Shown here: one piece after another, positions 1-5,877 of the stretch | How positions within the stretch are numbered: position 1 is the stretch's first letter | How the letters are laid out: each line of letters starts with the position of its first letter | NCBI GenBank assembly: GCA_017936725.1 | Contig: JAGBEZ010000068.1 | Location: 1 to 6,371 of the forward strand | DNA length: 6,371 bases | Reading direction: 5' to 3' | From: Agathobacter sp. | GTDB taxonomy: Bacteria; Bacillota_A; Clostridia; Lachnospirales; Lachnospiraceae | Position numbers and translations under genes: made by a program | Notes under the pieces: model-generated | What the model was told of the DNA's origin: nothing | What the model saw: only the letters and a program-made list of their open reading frames with translations | Database searches by the model: none

Positions 1-425
1 ATCTTATCCAGCAAAGTGTAACACCGCTTCTTATACCAATTGAATTGCATGGGCAGGAACTAAAAATAGATGCAACAGGACATTTCGTAGGTGATGTAAA
101 CTGGACGAGTGAAGCCATTGGAAATATCGTGAAAAACTGTATGGAACATACACCAGACGGAGGAGTTTTGGGAATAAGTGCGAACGATAATACTTTGTAC
201 CAAGAAATCATCATAGAAGACACTGGATGTGGAATTTCAACAGAAGATTTGCCACATGTTTTTGAACGATTTTATAAAGGAAAGAATTCGAACGATAAAA
301 GTTTTGGTGTAGGACTTGCACTAGCACGTGGTATCATCAATGTACAAAACGGTACGATCAAAGCTGAGAATAAGAAGGAAGGCGGGGCAAAGTTTACGAT
401 TCGTTTTTACAGGGACGTGACTTGA
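1..425 (+). CDS. sensor histidine kinase, C-terminal part (5' end outside window)
   Basis: This is the catalytic ATP-binding (HATPase_c) end of a two-component sensor kinase. It would bind ATP, autophosphorylate an upstream histidine and pass the phosphate to a response regulator. The reading frame is open to the left edge (first full codon at 3), so 140 residues are visible. The TTG at 45 lies inside the domain and is not a real start. Visible motifs, numbered from codon 3: N box NIVKNCMEHTP (about 41-51), G1 box EDTGCGI (72-78), F box FERFYKG (87-93), and G2 box GVGLALARG (102-110). The dimerisation/histidine domain, any membrane segments and the sensor region lie outside the window. The stop is 130 bp before an ABC transporter pair on the same strand, as in Bce- or Vnc-like kinase/transporter modules. 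Which subfamily it belongs to cannot be settled from this half. The kinase identity is very secure; its role in controlling the transporter is inferred from position and from the operator at 429-455. Confidence 0.95.
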   Translation, partial: LIQQSVTPLLIPIELHGQELKIDATGHFVGDVNWTSEAIGNIVKNCMEHTPDGGVLGISANDNTLYQEIIIEDTGCGISTEDLPHVFERFYKGKNSNDKSFGVGLALARGIINVQNGTIKAENKKEGGAKFTIRFYRDVT

Positions 426-428
426 ATG

Positions 429-455
429 TGACACATTTGTAAGCGAAAAGTCACA
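429..455 (+). promoter_or_regulatory. candidate BceR-like response-regulator operator
   Basis: TGACA (429-433), four bases, then TGTAA (438-442) fits the inverted repeat TNACA-N4-TGTAA known for BceR-type regulators. Eight bases further on, TCACA (451-455) fits the first half-site again, but without a good second half. The same bases can also be read as a wider palindrome, TGTGAC (427-432) with GTCACA (450-455) and 17 bp between. The site sits directly behind the kinase stop codon and 11 bp upstream of the candidate -35 element, a suitable place for an activator. Binding is inferred, not shown. Confidence 0.6.
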
Positions 456-466
456 CGAAAGACATA

Positions 467-494
467 TTGACATGTTAAATTCGAACTGTAAAAA
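467..494 (+). promoter_or_regulatory. candidate promoter of the ABC transporter operon
   Basis: A perfect TTGACA (-35) at 467-472 is followed, after a 16-bp spacer, by the weak -10 TAAAAA at 489-494 (4 of 6 consensus bases). A good -35 with a poor -10, just downstream of a putative operator, is compatible with an activator-dependent promoter. Transcription would start near 501. The -10 assignment is uncertain because the region is AT-rich. Confidence 0.4.
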
Positions 495-537
495 GCAAGA
501 GTGACATCAAATATCCGAAGCCTGATGTCCTTCTTGC
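495..537 (+). promoter_or_regulatory. hairpin in the leader of the ABC transporter operon
   Basis: GCAAGA (495-500) pairs with TCTTGC (532-537), and GACATCA (503-509) pairs exactly with TGATGTC (523-529). One G-T pair and one mismatch join the two stems, and the loop is 13 bases. No T run follows on the + strand, so it is not a terminator for the kinase gene. On the - strand five T residues (complement of 490-494) follow the stem, so it could stop antisense transcription. It ends 5 bp before the AAGGAG ribosome binding site (543-548) and does not cover it. Confidence 0.5.
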
Positions 538-555
538 AGGAAAAGGAGATATCAT

Positions 556-1236
556 ATGGAAATCTTAAGAGTAGAAAATCTAAGCAAGGTATATGGAAAA
601 GAGGAAACAGAGGTAAAAGCCTTAGATAACGTATCTTTTTCCATTGAAAGAGGACAGTTCGTAGCGATTATCGGGCCATCGGGTTCTGGAAAATCTACAC
701 TTTTACACATTTTAGGTGGGGTAGATAAGCCAACTAGTGGAAAAGTATATGTAGACGGATGTGATGTATATGCACAAAATGATGAGCAATTAGCCATTTT
801 CCGACGCAGACAGGTGGGACTCATTTATCAGTTCTATAACTTGATTCCGGTATTAAACGTAACAGAAAATATTACCCTTCCAGTGCTTATGGATGGGCAG
901 AAGGTAAATAAAGAGCATTTGAAAGAACTTTTACAGGTGCTCAAATTAGAGGAAAGACAGAATCATTTGCCAAATCAGTTGTCTGGAGGACAGCAGCAGA
1001 GAGTATCAATTGGTCGTGCTCTGATGAATGCACCAGCAGTTGTGCTTGCGGATGAACCAACAGGAAACTTGGATAGCAAAAACAGTCAGGAAATCGTAGA
1101 GCTTTTGAAACTTTCAAACAAGAAATACAATCAGACTTTGATTATGATTACCCACGATGAAAATATTGCACTTCAGGCAGACCGCATCATTGCCATTGAG
1201 GATGGAAAAATCATTCGAGATGAGGTGATTCGATGA
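556..1236 (+). CDS. ABC transporter ATP-binding protein (MacB/LolD/BceA-like)
   Basis: This is the cytoplasmic ATPase subunit that powers the FtsX-type permease encoded next to it. At 226 residues it has the usual length for a stand-alone subunit of the MacB/LolD/BceA group. Motifs are complete: Walker A GPSGSGKST (40-48), Q-loop YQFYNLIP (Q92), signature LSGGQQQR (142-149), Walker B with catalytic glutamate VVLADEP (162-168, E167), D-loop GNLD (170-173) and H-switch histidine H200. The ATP site therefore looks fully functional. The EPTGNLD stretch is typical of this group. The start is supported by AAGGAG at 543-548 with 7 bases to the ATG. Its stop overlaps the permease start (ATGA, 1233-1236), implying translational coupling. 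Expression is probably controlled by the upstream two-component system through the operator at 429-455. The substrate is unknown; antimicrobial peptide or lipid-intermediate handling is inferred from the kinase neighbour. Nothing looks broken. Confidence 0.96.
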   Translation: MEILRVENLSKVYGKEETEVKALDNVSFSIERGQFVAIIGPSGSGKSTLLHILGGVDKPTSGKVYVDGCDVYAQNDEQLAIFRRRQVGLIYQFYNLIPVLNVTENITLPVLMDGQKVNKEHLKELLQVLKLEERQNHLPNQLSGGQQQRVSIGRALMNAPAVVLADEPTGNLDSKNSQEIVELLKLSNKKYNQTLIMITHDENIALQADRIIAIEDGKIIRDEVIR

Positions 1237-3989
1237 TGAGTATTTTCAACAAGGTGACTTTAGAGATATTAAAGAAGAATAAGACCCGTACCATTGTGAC
1301 GATTATTGGAATTATTTTGTCGGCTTCCATGTTTATTGCAGTAACAGCCACTTTGTCGACAATGCAGAATTACATGGTGCAAAATGCCATTTACAGTGAG
1401 GGTGACTGGCATATTAGCGTGACAGAAACAGATGCGGAGTTCTTTGAGTTTTTTAAGAAACCATATGACTTCATGAGAAGGAGCGAGAATCTAGACCAAG
1501 CAGACATATTTGCGAAGGGGAAAGTTGAAAGTTATGTTTACAATCAGCAGTTAGGCTACGCTTATGCCGAAGGCTGTACGAACGAATACAAGCCATATCT
1601 TTATGTAATTGGTACAGATAAACGCTTTTGCGAGAAGATGCCGGTACATCTAACAGGCGGTCGTTTGCCACAAACGGCGAATGAAATCCTGTTGCCAGAG
1701 CATTTGGCAGAAAATGGAGAGGTGTATTACAAGGTAGGCGATGTCCTGACATTAGAACTCGGAAATCGTGTCAGCGACGGCTATACATTAGGACAGAATA
1801 ATCCATATCTGAATGCAAAAGAAGGGGAGCCAGTAGAAGGAAGTGACACAGCTCTACAACAGGAATTCGAAAACTTGGAAGTGATAGACACTCGTACCTA
1901 CACAGTAGTCGGATTCTACGAAAGACCTTCCTTTGAAAATTATTCAGCACCAGGATATACCGCCATTACTGTTATGGATAAGGTAAGACCAGAAGGTGCA
2001 CTTTACAACTTTTATTTCAAATTGGATGATCCAGGTAAAGCACTAGAATGGTATGGATATTTGCCAGGGGCTTCCTACAATTCAAGTGTTTTGACGTATC
2101 TAGGAGTGTCTGATTTCGTGGGATTTTATGCAGTGTCATATGGATTAACAGCAATTTTATGCGGACTCATTATGTTCGGTTCAGTATCACTGATTTACAA
2201 TGCATTTTCAATTTCGGTGTCAGAAAGAACGAAGCAGTTTGGGTTGCTTTCCTCTATCGGTGCGACCAAAAAACAACTACGACAGATGGTATTATTTGAG
2301 GCATTGTTTGTAAGTGTAATTGGAATTCCGCTTGGAATTTTAGCAGGTATTGGTGGTATGGGCGTGACATTTTATTTTGTAAATGAAGCGTTTAGTACAT
2401 TGACAGGATATGCGGTTCCACTTACGCTTTGCGTCCATCCGACTTCAATTGTGGCCGCTTGTTTGATTACGTTGGTTACAGTTCTAATTTCAGCATGGAT
2501 TCCTTCTAAACGTGCGACCATGGTAACGGCAGTAGATGCCATTCGCCAAAGTGGAGATGTGAAACTTTCAAAGCGTGAGGAAAAGAAGTTGTGCAAGGAA
2601 GAGACAACTAGTAAAAAGACAAAAATGGAGACATTAATCTATCATATGTTTGGGCTTCCAGGGATGATAGCAGATAAATATTACAAGCGTAGCAAGAAGA
2701 AATACCGCACAACAGTAGTTAGTCTTTTTATGAGTATCGTACTCTTCGTATCTGCATCTGCTTTTACAAGTTATTTAACTGATTCGATAGAAAGCGGCTT
2801 TTCGGAAAATGGATATGATATTGTGTATAATTACGATCCAACGATGTACATGACTTTGGAAGAAATCGAAAATGGAATAGATACTGGCTTGATTTCACAC
2901 CAGGAATTATCCACACTTTTTGATGGGGCTAAAGGTGTAACGGATGCAACTTATGTTGCGAAGCATCCAACGAGGGTAATTATTGAACAGAAGTATTTGT
3001 CGGAGTCTTATTTAGATTATTTAAAAGAGTTATACGAAGTTCTTGGCGGAGATTATGATATTTCAAAAAGAACTGTATTTGTATGTGCTCTTTTTGTAGA
3101 GGATAGCATTTATGAGGAATTTCTTGTAGAACATAGGTTGGATAAAGAAAAATATGCAAATCCAAGTGCTCCTCTTGGGGTAGCAATTGATGGCAACACA
3201 CTTTTTGATTATGATTTGGGAAAATTTGTTACAACGAATATTTTAAAATCCAAGAGAGCAGAAATAGTGATAGAAGAAGTAAATGATGGTGAGACAACAG
3301 ATGGGGAAACGCAGGTAACACTTCAGGTAGGTGCTGTTTTAAAAGAAAGACCATACTTCGTGAGTGATATATATGACCTTTCTGTAGTATATCCATATAG
3401 TTTACGAGAAAACGTGTTACAAGACCTTAGTGACAATAATCAATTCTGCGACCATTATGTTTTGTCTAAAAATCATAAAGCCTCCTATGAAGCAATAAAA
3501 AAAATTGTTGTCGAGAATGGTCTTAGCAAAAACTATTTAACAGATTATGCAGAGGGAGTAGAAGAAAATCGTACCCTGATTTTAATCATTAATGTATTTT
3601 CCTATGGTTTTGTTGTGCTTATTTCACTTATTGCAGCGGCGAATGTATTTAACACAGTTTCTACCAATATCAGTTTACGAAGACGTGAGTTTGCAATGTT
3701 AAAATCCGTAGGTATGTCGAATAAGGAAATGAGCCGAATGATGAATTTTGAATGTGTTTTATATGGAAGTCGAGCACTGTTGTATGGCTTACCGATATCG
3801 GCGGTGATTACATGGTTTATATATCGGGTTATGTCAAACGGGTTTAGCGTTGGGTATTATTTGCCATGGGGAGCAATTATGATAGCAGTATTTAGTGTGT
3901 TTCTAGTAGTATTTGCGACAATGATGTATTCCATGAGAAAAATCAAAGCTGATAATCCAATAGACGCATTGAAAAATGAAAATCTATAG
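1233..3989 (+). CDS. FtsX/MacB-type ABC transporter permease with duplicated halves
   Basis: This is a membrane subunit of 918 residues and partner of the preceding ATPase. By eye there are eight membrane segments in a 1+3, 1+3 layout: about 20-41, 299-325, 353-383, 402-424, then 493-512, 781-806, 842-865, 877-899. Two large extracellular domains lie at about 42-298 and 513-780. The FtsX coupling region appears twice, SERTKQFGLLSSIGATKKQL (330-349) and RRREFAMLKSVGMSNKEMSR (816-835). Each half ends in a related tail (TAVDAIRQ, 432-439; NPIDALK, 908-914), so the protein looks like an internal duplication. A charged, lysine-rich cytoplasmic linker (about 443-492) joins the halves. A short DGETTDGET repeat (685-693) marks a flexible part of the second outer domain. 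The ATG at 1233 is preferred over the one at 1236 because GAGG at 1222-1225 gives 7-bp spacing. Canonical BceB proteins are shorter with ten segments, so this is not a standard BceB. The type VII mechanism (mechanotransmission, not classical passage through the membrane) is a family inference; the substrate is unknown. Confidence 0.93.
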   Translation: MMSIFNKVTLEILKKNKTRTIVTIIGIILSASMFIAVTATLSTMQNYMVQNAIYSEGDWHISVTETDAEFFEFFKKPYDFMRRSENLDQADIFAKGKVESYVYNQQLGYAYAEGCTNEYKPYLYVIGTDKRFCEKMPVHLTGGRLPQTANEILLPEHLAENGEVYYKVGDVLTLELGNRVSDGYTLGQNNPYLNAKEGEPVEGSDTALQQEFENLEVIDTRTYTVVGFYERPSFENYSAPGYTAITVMDKVRPEGALYNFYFKLDDPGKALEWYGYLPGASYNSSVLTYLGVSDFVGFYAVSYGLTAILCGLIMFGSVSLIYNAFSISVSERTKQFGLLSSIGATKKQLRQMVLFEALFVSVIGIPLGILAGIGGMGVTFYFVNEAFSTLTGYAVPLTLCVHPTSIVAACLITLVTVLISAWIPSKRATMVTAVDAIRQSGDVKLSKREEKKLCKEETTSKKTKMETLIYHMFGLPGMIADKYYKRSKKKYRTTVVSLFMSIVLFVSASAFTSYLTDSIESGFSENGYDIVYNYDPTMYMTLEEIENGIDTGLISHQELSTLFDGAKGVTDATYVAKHPTRVIIEQKYLSESYLDYLKELYEVLGGDYDISKRTVFVCALFVEDSIYEEFLVEHRLDKEKYANPSAPLGVAIDGNTLFDYDLGKFVTTNILKSKRAEIVIEEVNDGETTDGETQVTLQVGAVLKERPYFVSDIYDLSVVYPYSLRENVLQDLSDNNQFCDHYVLSKNHKASYEAIKKIVVENGLSKNYLTDYAEGVEENRTLILIINVFSYGFVVLISLIAAANVFNTVSTNISLRRREFAMLKSVGMSNKEMSRMMNFECVLYGSRALLYGLPISAVITWFIYRVMSNGFSVGYYLPWGAIMIAVFSVFLVVFATMMYSMRKIKADNPIDALKNENL

Positions 3990-4024
3990 TAAAAATAGTT
4001 ATAAGAAACAGTTTTAAAAACAAG

Positions 4025-4073
4025 ATATATTATTAGAATTTCTAATTATAAAAATTACTATATATTATTGGAA
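4025..4073. repeat. near-identical 14-bp direct repeats in AT-rich intergenic DNA
   Basis: ATATATTATTAGAA (4025-4038) recurs as ATATATTATTGGAA (4060-4073), with 13 of 14 bases identical and a 35-bp offset. The stretch 3990-4077 is extremely poor in G and C. The second copy overlaps the candidate -35 of the purM promoter. In such biased DNA part of the similarity may be chance; a regulator site is possible but unproven. Confidence 0.35.
4032..4046. repeat. 15-bp palindrome upstream of purM
   Basis: ATTAGAA (4032-4038), one central T, then TTCTAAT (4040-4046) form a perfect inverted repeat. It overlaps the first copy of the direct repeat and lies 22 bp upstream of the candidate -35 of the purM promoter. 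It does not match the Bacillus/Lactococcus PurR box as I know it. It could be an operator or simply AT-rich chance structure. Confidence 0.3.
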
Positions 4074-4097
4074 AAAGATAGTGTTCAAAGGTATACT
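4068..4097 (+). promoter_or_regulatory. candidate promoter of the purMN operon
   Basis: TTGGAA (4068-4073, 4 of 6 bases matching the -35 consensus), an 18-bp spacer and TATACT (4092-4097, 5 of 6 matching the -10 consensus) form a plausible sigma-A promoter. Transcription would begin near 4104, about 50 bases before the purM start. The -10 lies in the loop of the hairpin at 4075-4125, so promoter and terminator overlap. It is the best candidate in this gap, although the AT-rich sequence offers weaker alternatives. Confidence 0.45.
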
Positions 4098-4125
4098 ATA
4101 GGTGTGTGTCTTTGAGCACTATTTT
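4075..4125 (+). terminator. intrinsic terminator after the ABC transporter operon
   Basis: ATAGTGTTCAAAG (4078-4090) pairs with CTTTGAGCACTAT (4110-4122) over 13 bp with one G-T pair. Flanking A and T bases extend the stem to about 16 bp (4075-4125), including a second G-T pair. The loop is 19 bases. The right arm runs into TTTT (4122-4125) and the left arm is preceded by an A run, so it could work in both directions. It is 85 bp behind the permease stop. The long loop and short T run make it a moderate rather than strong terminator. Confidence 0.6.
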
Positions 4126-4128
4126 AAA

Positions 4129-4138
4129 TTAACGTTAA
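4129..4138. repeat. TTAACGTTAA palindrome in the purM leader
   Basis: A perfect 10-bp palindrome lies between the hairpin at 4075-4125 and the purM ribosome binding site (AGGAGG, 4143-4148). Placed downstream of the candidate transcription start, it could be a repressor operator. No known regulator is recognised from it, and chance is possible in AT-rich DNA. Confidence 0.25.
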
Positions 4139-4156
4139 ATACAGGAGGAAAAAAGA

Positions 4157-5182
4157 ATGGATTACAAGAGTTCTGGTGTTGATATTGAAGCTGGTTACAA
4201 ATCAGTAGAGCTTATGAAGGAGCACGTAAAGAAAACCATGCGTCCAGAAGTTTTAGGCGGACTTGGCGGTTTCTCAGGCGCATTCTCTTTAGCAAAGATT
4301 AAAGAAATGGAAGAACCTACTTTAGTATCAGGTACAGACGGATGTGGTACAAAAGTAAAACTTGCTTTTGTTATGGACAAACATGACACAATCGGTATCG
4401 ATGCAGTAGCTATGTGTGTAAACGATATTGCTTGTGCAGGCGGTGAACCATTATTTTTCTTAGATTATATTGCATGTGGTAAGAACTACCCAGAAAAAAT
4501 CGCGACTATCGTAAAAGGTGTTGCAGAAGGCTGTCTTCAGTCAGAATGTGCACTCATCGGTGGTGAAACAGCAGAACATCCAGGCCTTATGCCAGAAGAC
4601 GATTACGACCTTGCTGGTTTCGCAGTAGGTGTTGTTGATAAAAAAGATATCATCACTGGTGAAAACTTAAAGGACGGCGATGTTATCATCGGTATGGCTT
4701 CTACAGGTGTTCACTCAAATGGTTTCTCTTTGGTTCGTAAGATTTTCAACATGGACAAAGAAACCCTTGATACATACTATGAAGAATTAGGTACAACTCT
4801 TGGTGAAGCACTGATCGCTCCAACCAGAATTTATGTAAAAGCACTTAAGGCTGTAAAAACAGCAGGCGTAACAGTAAAAGCTTGTAGCCATATTACAGGT
4901 GGCGGTTTCCAGGAAAACGTACCACGTATGCTTCCAGAAGGAAAACATGCCGTTATCGAAAAGAATAGTTACGAAGTGCCAGCTCTTTTCAAACTCATGG
5001 CAGAAAAAGGAAACGTAGAAGAAGACATGATGTACAATACTTACAACATGGGTATCGGTATGATGGTTTGCGTAGACCCAGCTGATGTAGAAACAGCTAT
5101 GGAAGCTATGAGAAGCGCAGGCGACACACCTTATGTAATCGGTAAGATTGTAGATGGCGAAAAAGGAGTTACCTTATGCTAA
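4157..5182 (+). CDS. purM: phosphoribosylformylglycinamidine cyclo-ligase (AIR synthetase)
   Basis: This cytosolic enzyme of de novo purine synthesis uses ATP to close the imidazole ring, converting FGAM to aminoimidazole ribotide (AIR). At 341 residues it matches the usual PurM length. Family motifs run in order: DYKSSGVD (2-9), GTDGCGTKV (59-67), GIDAVAMCVNDI (80-91), GGEPLFFLDY (95-104), GGETAEHPG (135-143), ASTGVHSNGFSLVR (181-194), APTRIYVK (221-228), HITGGGFQENVPR (245-257) and TYNMGIGM (295-302). The commoner GVGTK form is GCGTK here, a mild variant. The start is fixed by AGGAGG at 4143-4148 with 8-bp spacing and by the conserved N-terminus. It opens the pur block; purN begins inside its last codons. 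A candidate promoter lies at 4068-4097. I see no purine riboswitch or clear PurR box upstream, so how purines control it is not apparent. It is intact, with no sign of transfer. Confidence 0.98.
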   Translation: MDYKSSGVDIEAGYKSVELMKEHVKKTMRPEVLGGLGGFSGAFSLAKIKEMEEPTLVSGTDGCGTKVKLAFVMDKHDTIGIDAVAMCVNDIACAGGEPLFFLDYIACGKNYPEKIATIVKGVAEGCLQSECALIGGETAEHPGLMPEDDYDLAGFAVGVVDKKDIITGENLKDGDVIIGMASTGVHSNGFSLVRKIFNMDKETLDTYYEELGTTLGEALIAPTRIYVKALKAVKTAGVTVKACSHITGGGFQENVPRMLPEGKHAVIEKNSYEVPALFKLMAEKGNVEEDMMYNTYNMGIGMMVCVDPADVETAMEAMRSAGDTPYVIGKIVDGEKGVTLC

Positions 5183-5802
5183 AAATAGCAGTATGTGTAT
5201 CCGGTGGTGGAACGAATCTTCAGGCAATTATCGATGCCGTAGAAAATGGAAGTATTACCAACACCGAAATCAAAGTAGTTATCAGTAACAATAAAAATGC
5301 ATATGCTTTGGAGCGCGCAAAAAACCATAATATCGAAGGAATCTGTATTTCTCCTAAGGATTATGAAACTCGCGCAGAATTCAATAAAGCATTTTTGGAA
5401 AAACTGGATTCTTACGAAGTAGACCTTGTTGTTTTAGCAGGTTTCTTAGTAGTGATTCCACCAGAGATGATTGCAAAATATCGCAATCGCATCATCAATG
5501 TTCACCCATCGCTGATTCCTTCTTTCTGCGGAACAGGTTATTATGGACTTAAGGTTCACGAAGGTGCATTAGCACGTGGAGTTAAGGTGACAGGTGCAAC
5601 CGTTCATTTCGTAGATGAAGGAACTGACACAGGCCCTATCATTTTGCAAAAGGCGGTATATATCGAAAATGGTGATACACCAGAAGTGCTCCAGAAACGC
5701 GTTATGGAGCAGGCAGAGTGGGTAATTTTACCGAGGGCAATTGATTTGATTGCAAATGCTAAAGTATCCATTGTAGATGGACACGCAGTGATTAAAGAAT
5801 AA
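5176..5802 (+). CDS. purN: phosphoribosylglycinamide formyltransferase (GAR transformylase)
   Basis: This cytosolic enzyme transfers the formyl group of 10-formyltetrahydrofolate to GAR, giving FGAR, the third step of purine synthesis. It has 208 residues, normal for bacterial PurN. The N-terminal glycine-rich phosphate-binding loop is CVSGGGTNLQAIID (7-20). The catalytic triad known from E. coli PurN (Asn, His, Asp) corresponds here to N108 and H110 in INVHPSLIP (107-115) and D151 in DEGTDTGPII (147-156). The loop SFCGTGYYGLKVHEGAL (116-132) also fits the family. The ATG lies within the end of purM (7-bp overlap), preceded by AAGGAG at 5163-5168 with 7-bp spacing, so translation is probably coupled to purM. 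A hairpin follows the stop at 5819-5854, then purD. The alternative folate-independent enzyme PurT (ATP-grasp) is excluded by the sequence. All key residues are present. Confidence 0.98.
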   Translation: MLKIAVCVSGGGTNLQAIIDAVENGSITNTEIKVVISNNKNAYALERAKNHNIEGICISPKDYETRAEFNKAFLEKLDSYEVDLVVLAGFLVVIPPEMIAKYRNRIINVHPSLIPSFCGTGYYGLKVHEGALARGVKVTGATVHFVDEGTDTGPIILQKAVYIENGDTPEVLQKRVMEQAEWVILPRAIDLIANAKVSIVDGHAVIKE

Positions 5803-5818
5803 TTACATATAAAAATTT

Positions 5819-5861
5819 CCGAGGCTGTTGCAATTTCTTGTTACAGCCTATCGGTTTCTTT
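5819..5861 (+). terminator. terminator-like hairpin between purN and purD
   Basis: AGGCTGT (5822-5828) pairs with ACAGCCT (5843-5849). Inside this, CAA (5831-5833) pairs with TTG (5838-5840) around a TTTC loop, with a T-T mismatch and a G-T pair between the stems. Outside it, CCG (5819-5821) pairs with CGG (5852-5854) after a 2-base bulge. TTTCTTT follows (5855-5861). This looks like a Rho-independent terminator, but purD starts only 16 bases later. Partial termination or an mRNA-processing/stability role within the operon is therefore more likely than a full stop. Confidence 0.6.
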
Positions 5862-5877
5862 GGAAAGGATAAAAAAT

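Noticed and set aside
45..425. A free-standing 126-residue protein starting at the TTG at 45
   Set aside because: The frame stays open to the left edge and the residues before the TTG continue the kinase ATPase domain, so this is an internal codon of a truncated gene.
495..537. Terminator of the kinase gene
   Set aside because: The stem is followed by AGGAAAAGG on the + strand and not by T residues, so it lacks the required T run in that direction.
552..824. Antisense open frame opposite the ABC ATPase gene
   Set aside because: It lies wholly opposite strongly conserved ATPase codons, and its translation shows no family motif. The shorter - strand frames at 1471-1752, 2372-2596, 2980-3201, 4195-4389 and 5961-6218 are rejected on the same grounds.
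3285..3312. DGETTDGET tandem repeat in the permease
   Set aside because: There are only two short units in a probable surface loop; this is too little to call a repeat domain or a variable locus.
3497..3504. Run of eight A residues within the permease gene as a phase-variation or slippage site
   Set aside because: It encodes Lys-Lys in a continuous intact frame, and A8 runs are common in AT-rich coding DNA. Nothing else suggests switching.
3990..4156. Purine riboswitch or classical PurR box ahead of purM
   Set aside because: I looked for the three-way-junction core of a guanine/adenine riboswitch and for a CCGAAC-type PurR box and found neither. The only strong structure is the terminator-like hairpin.
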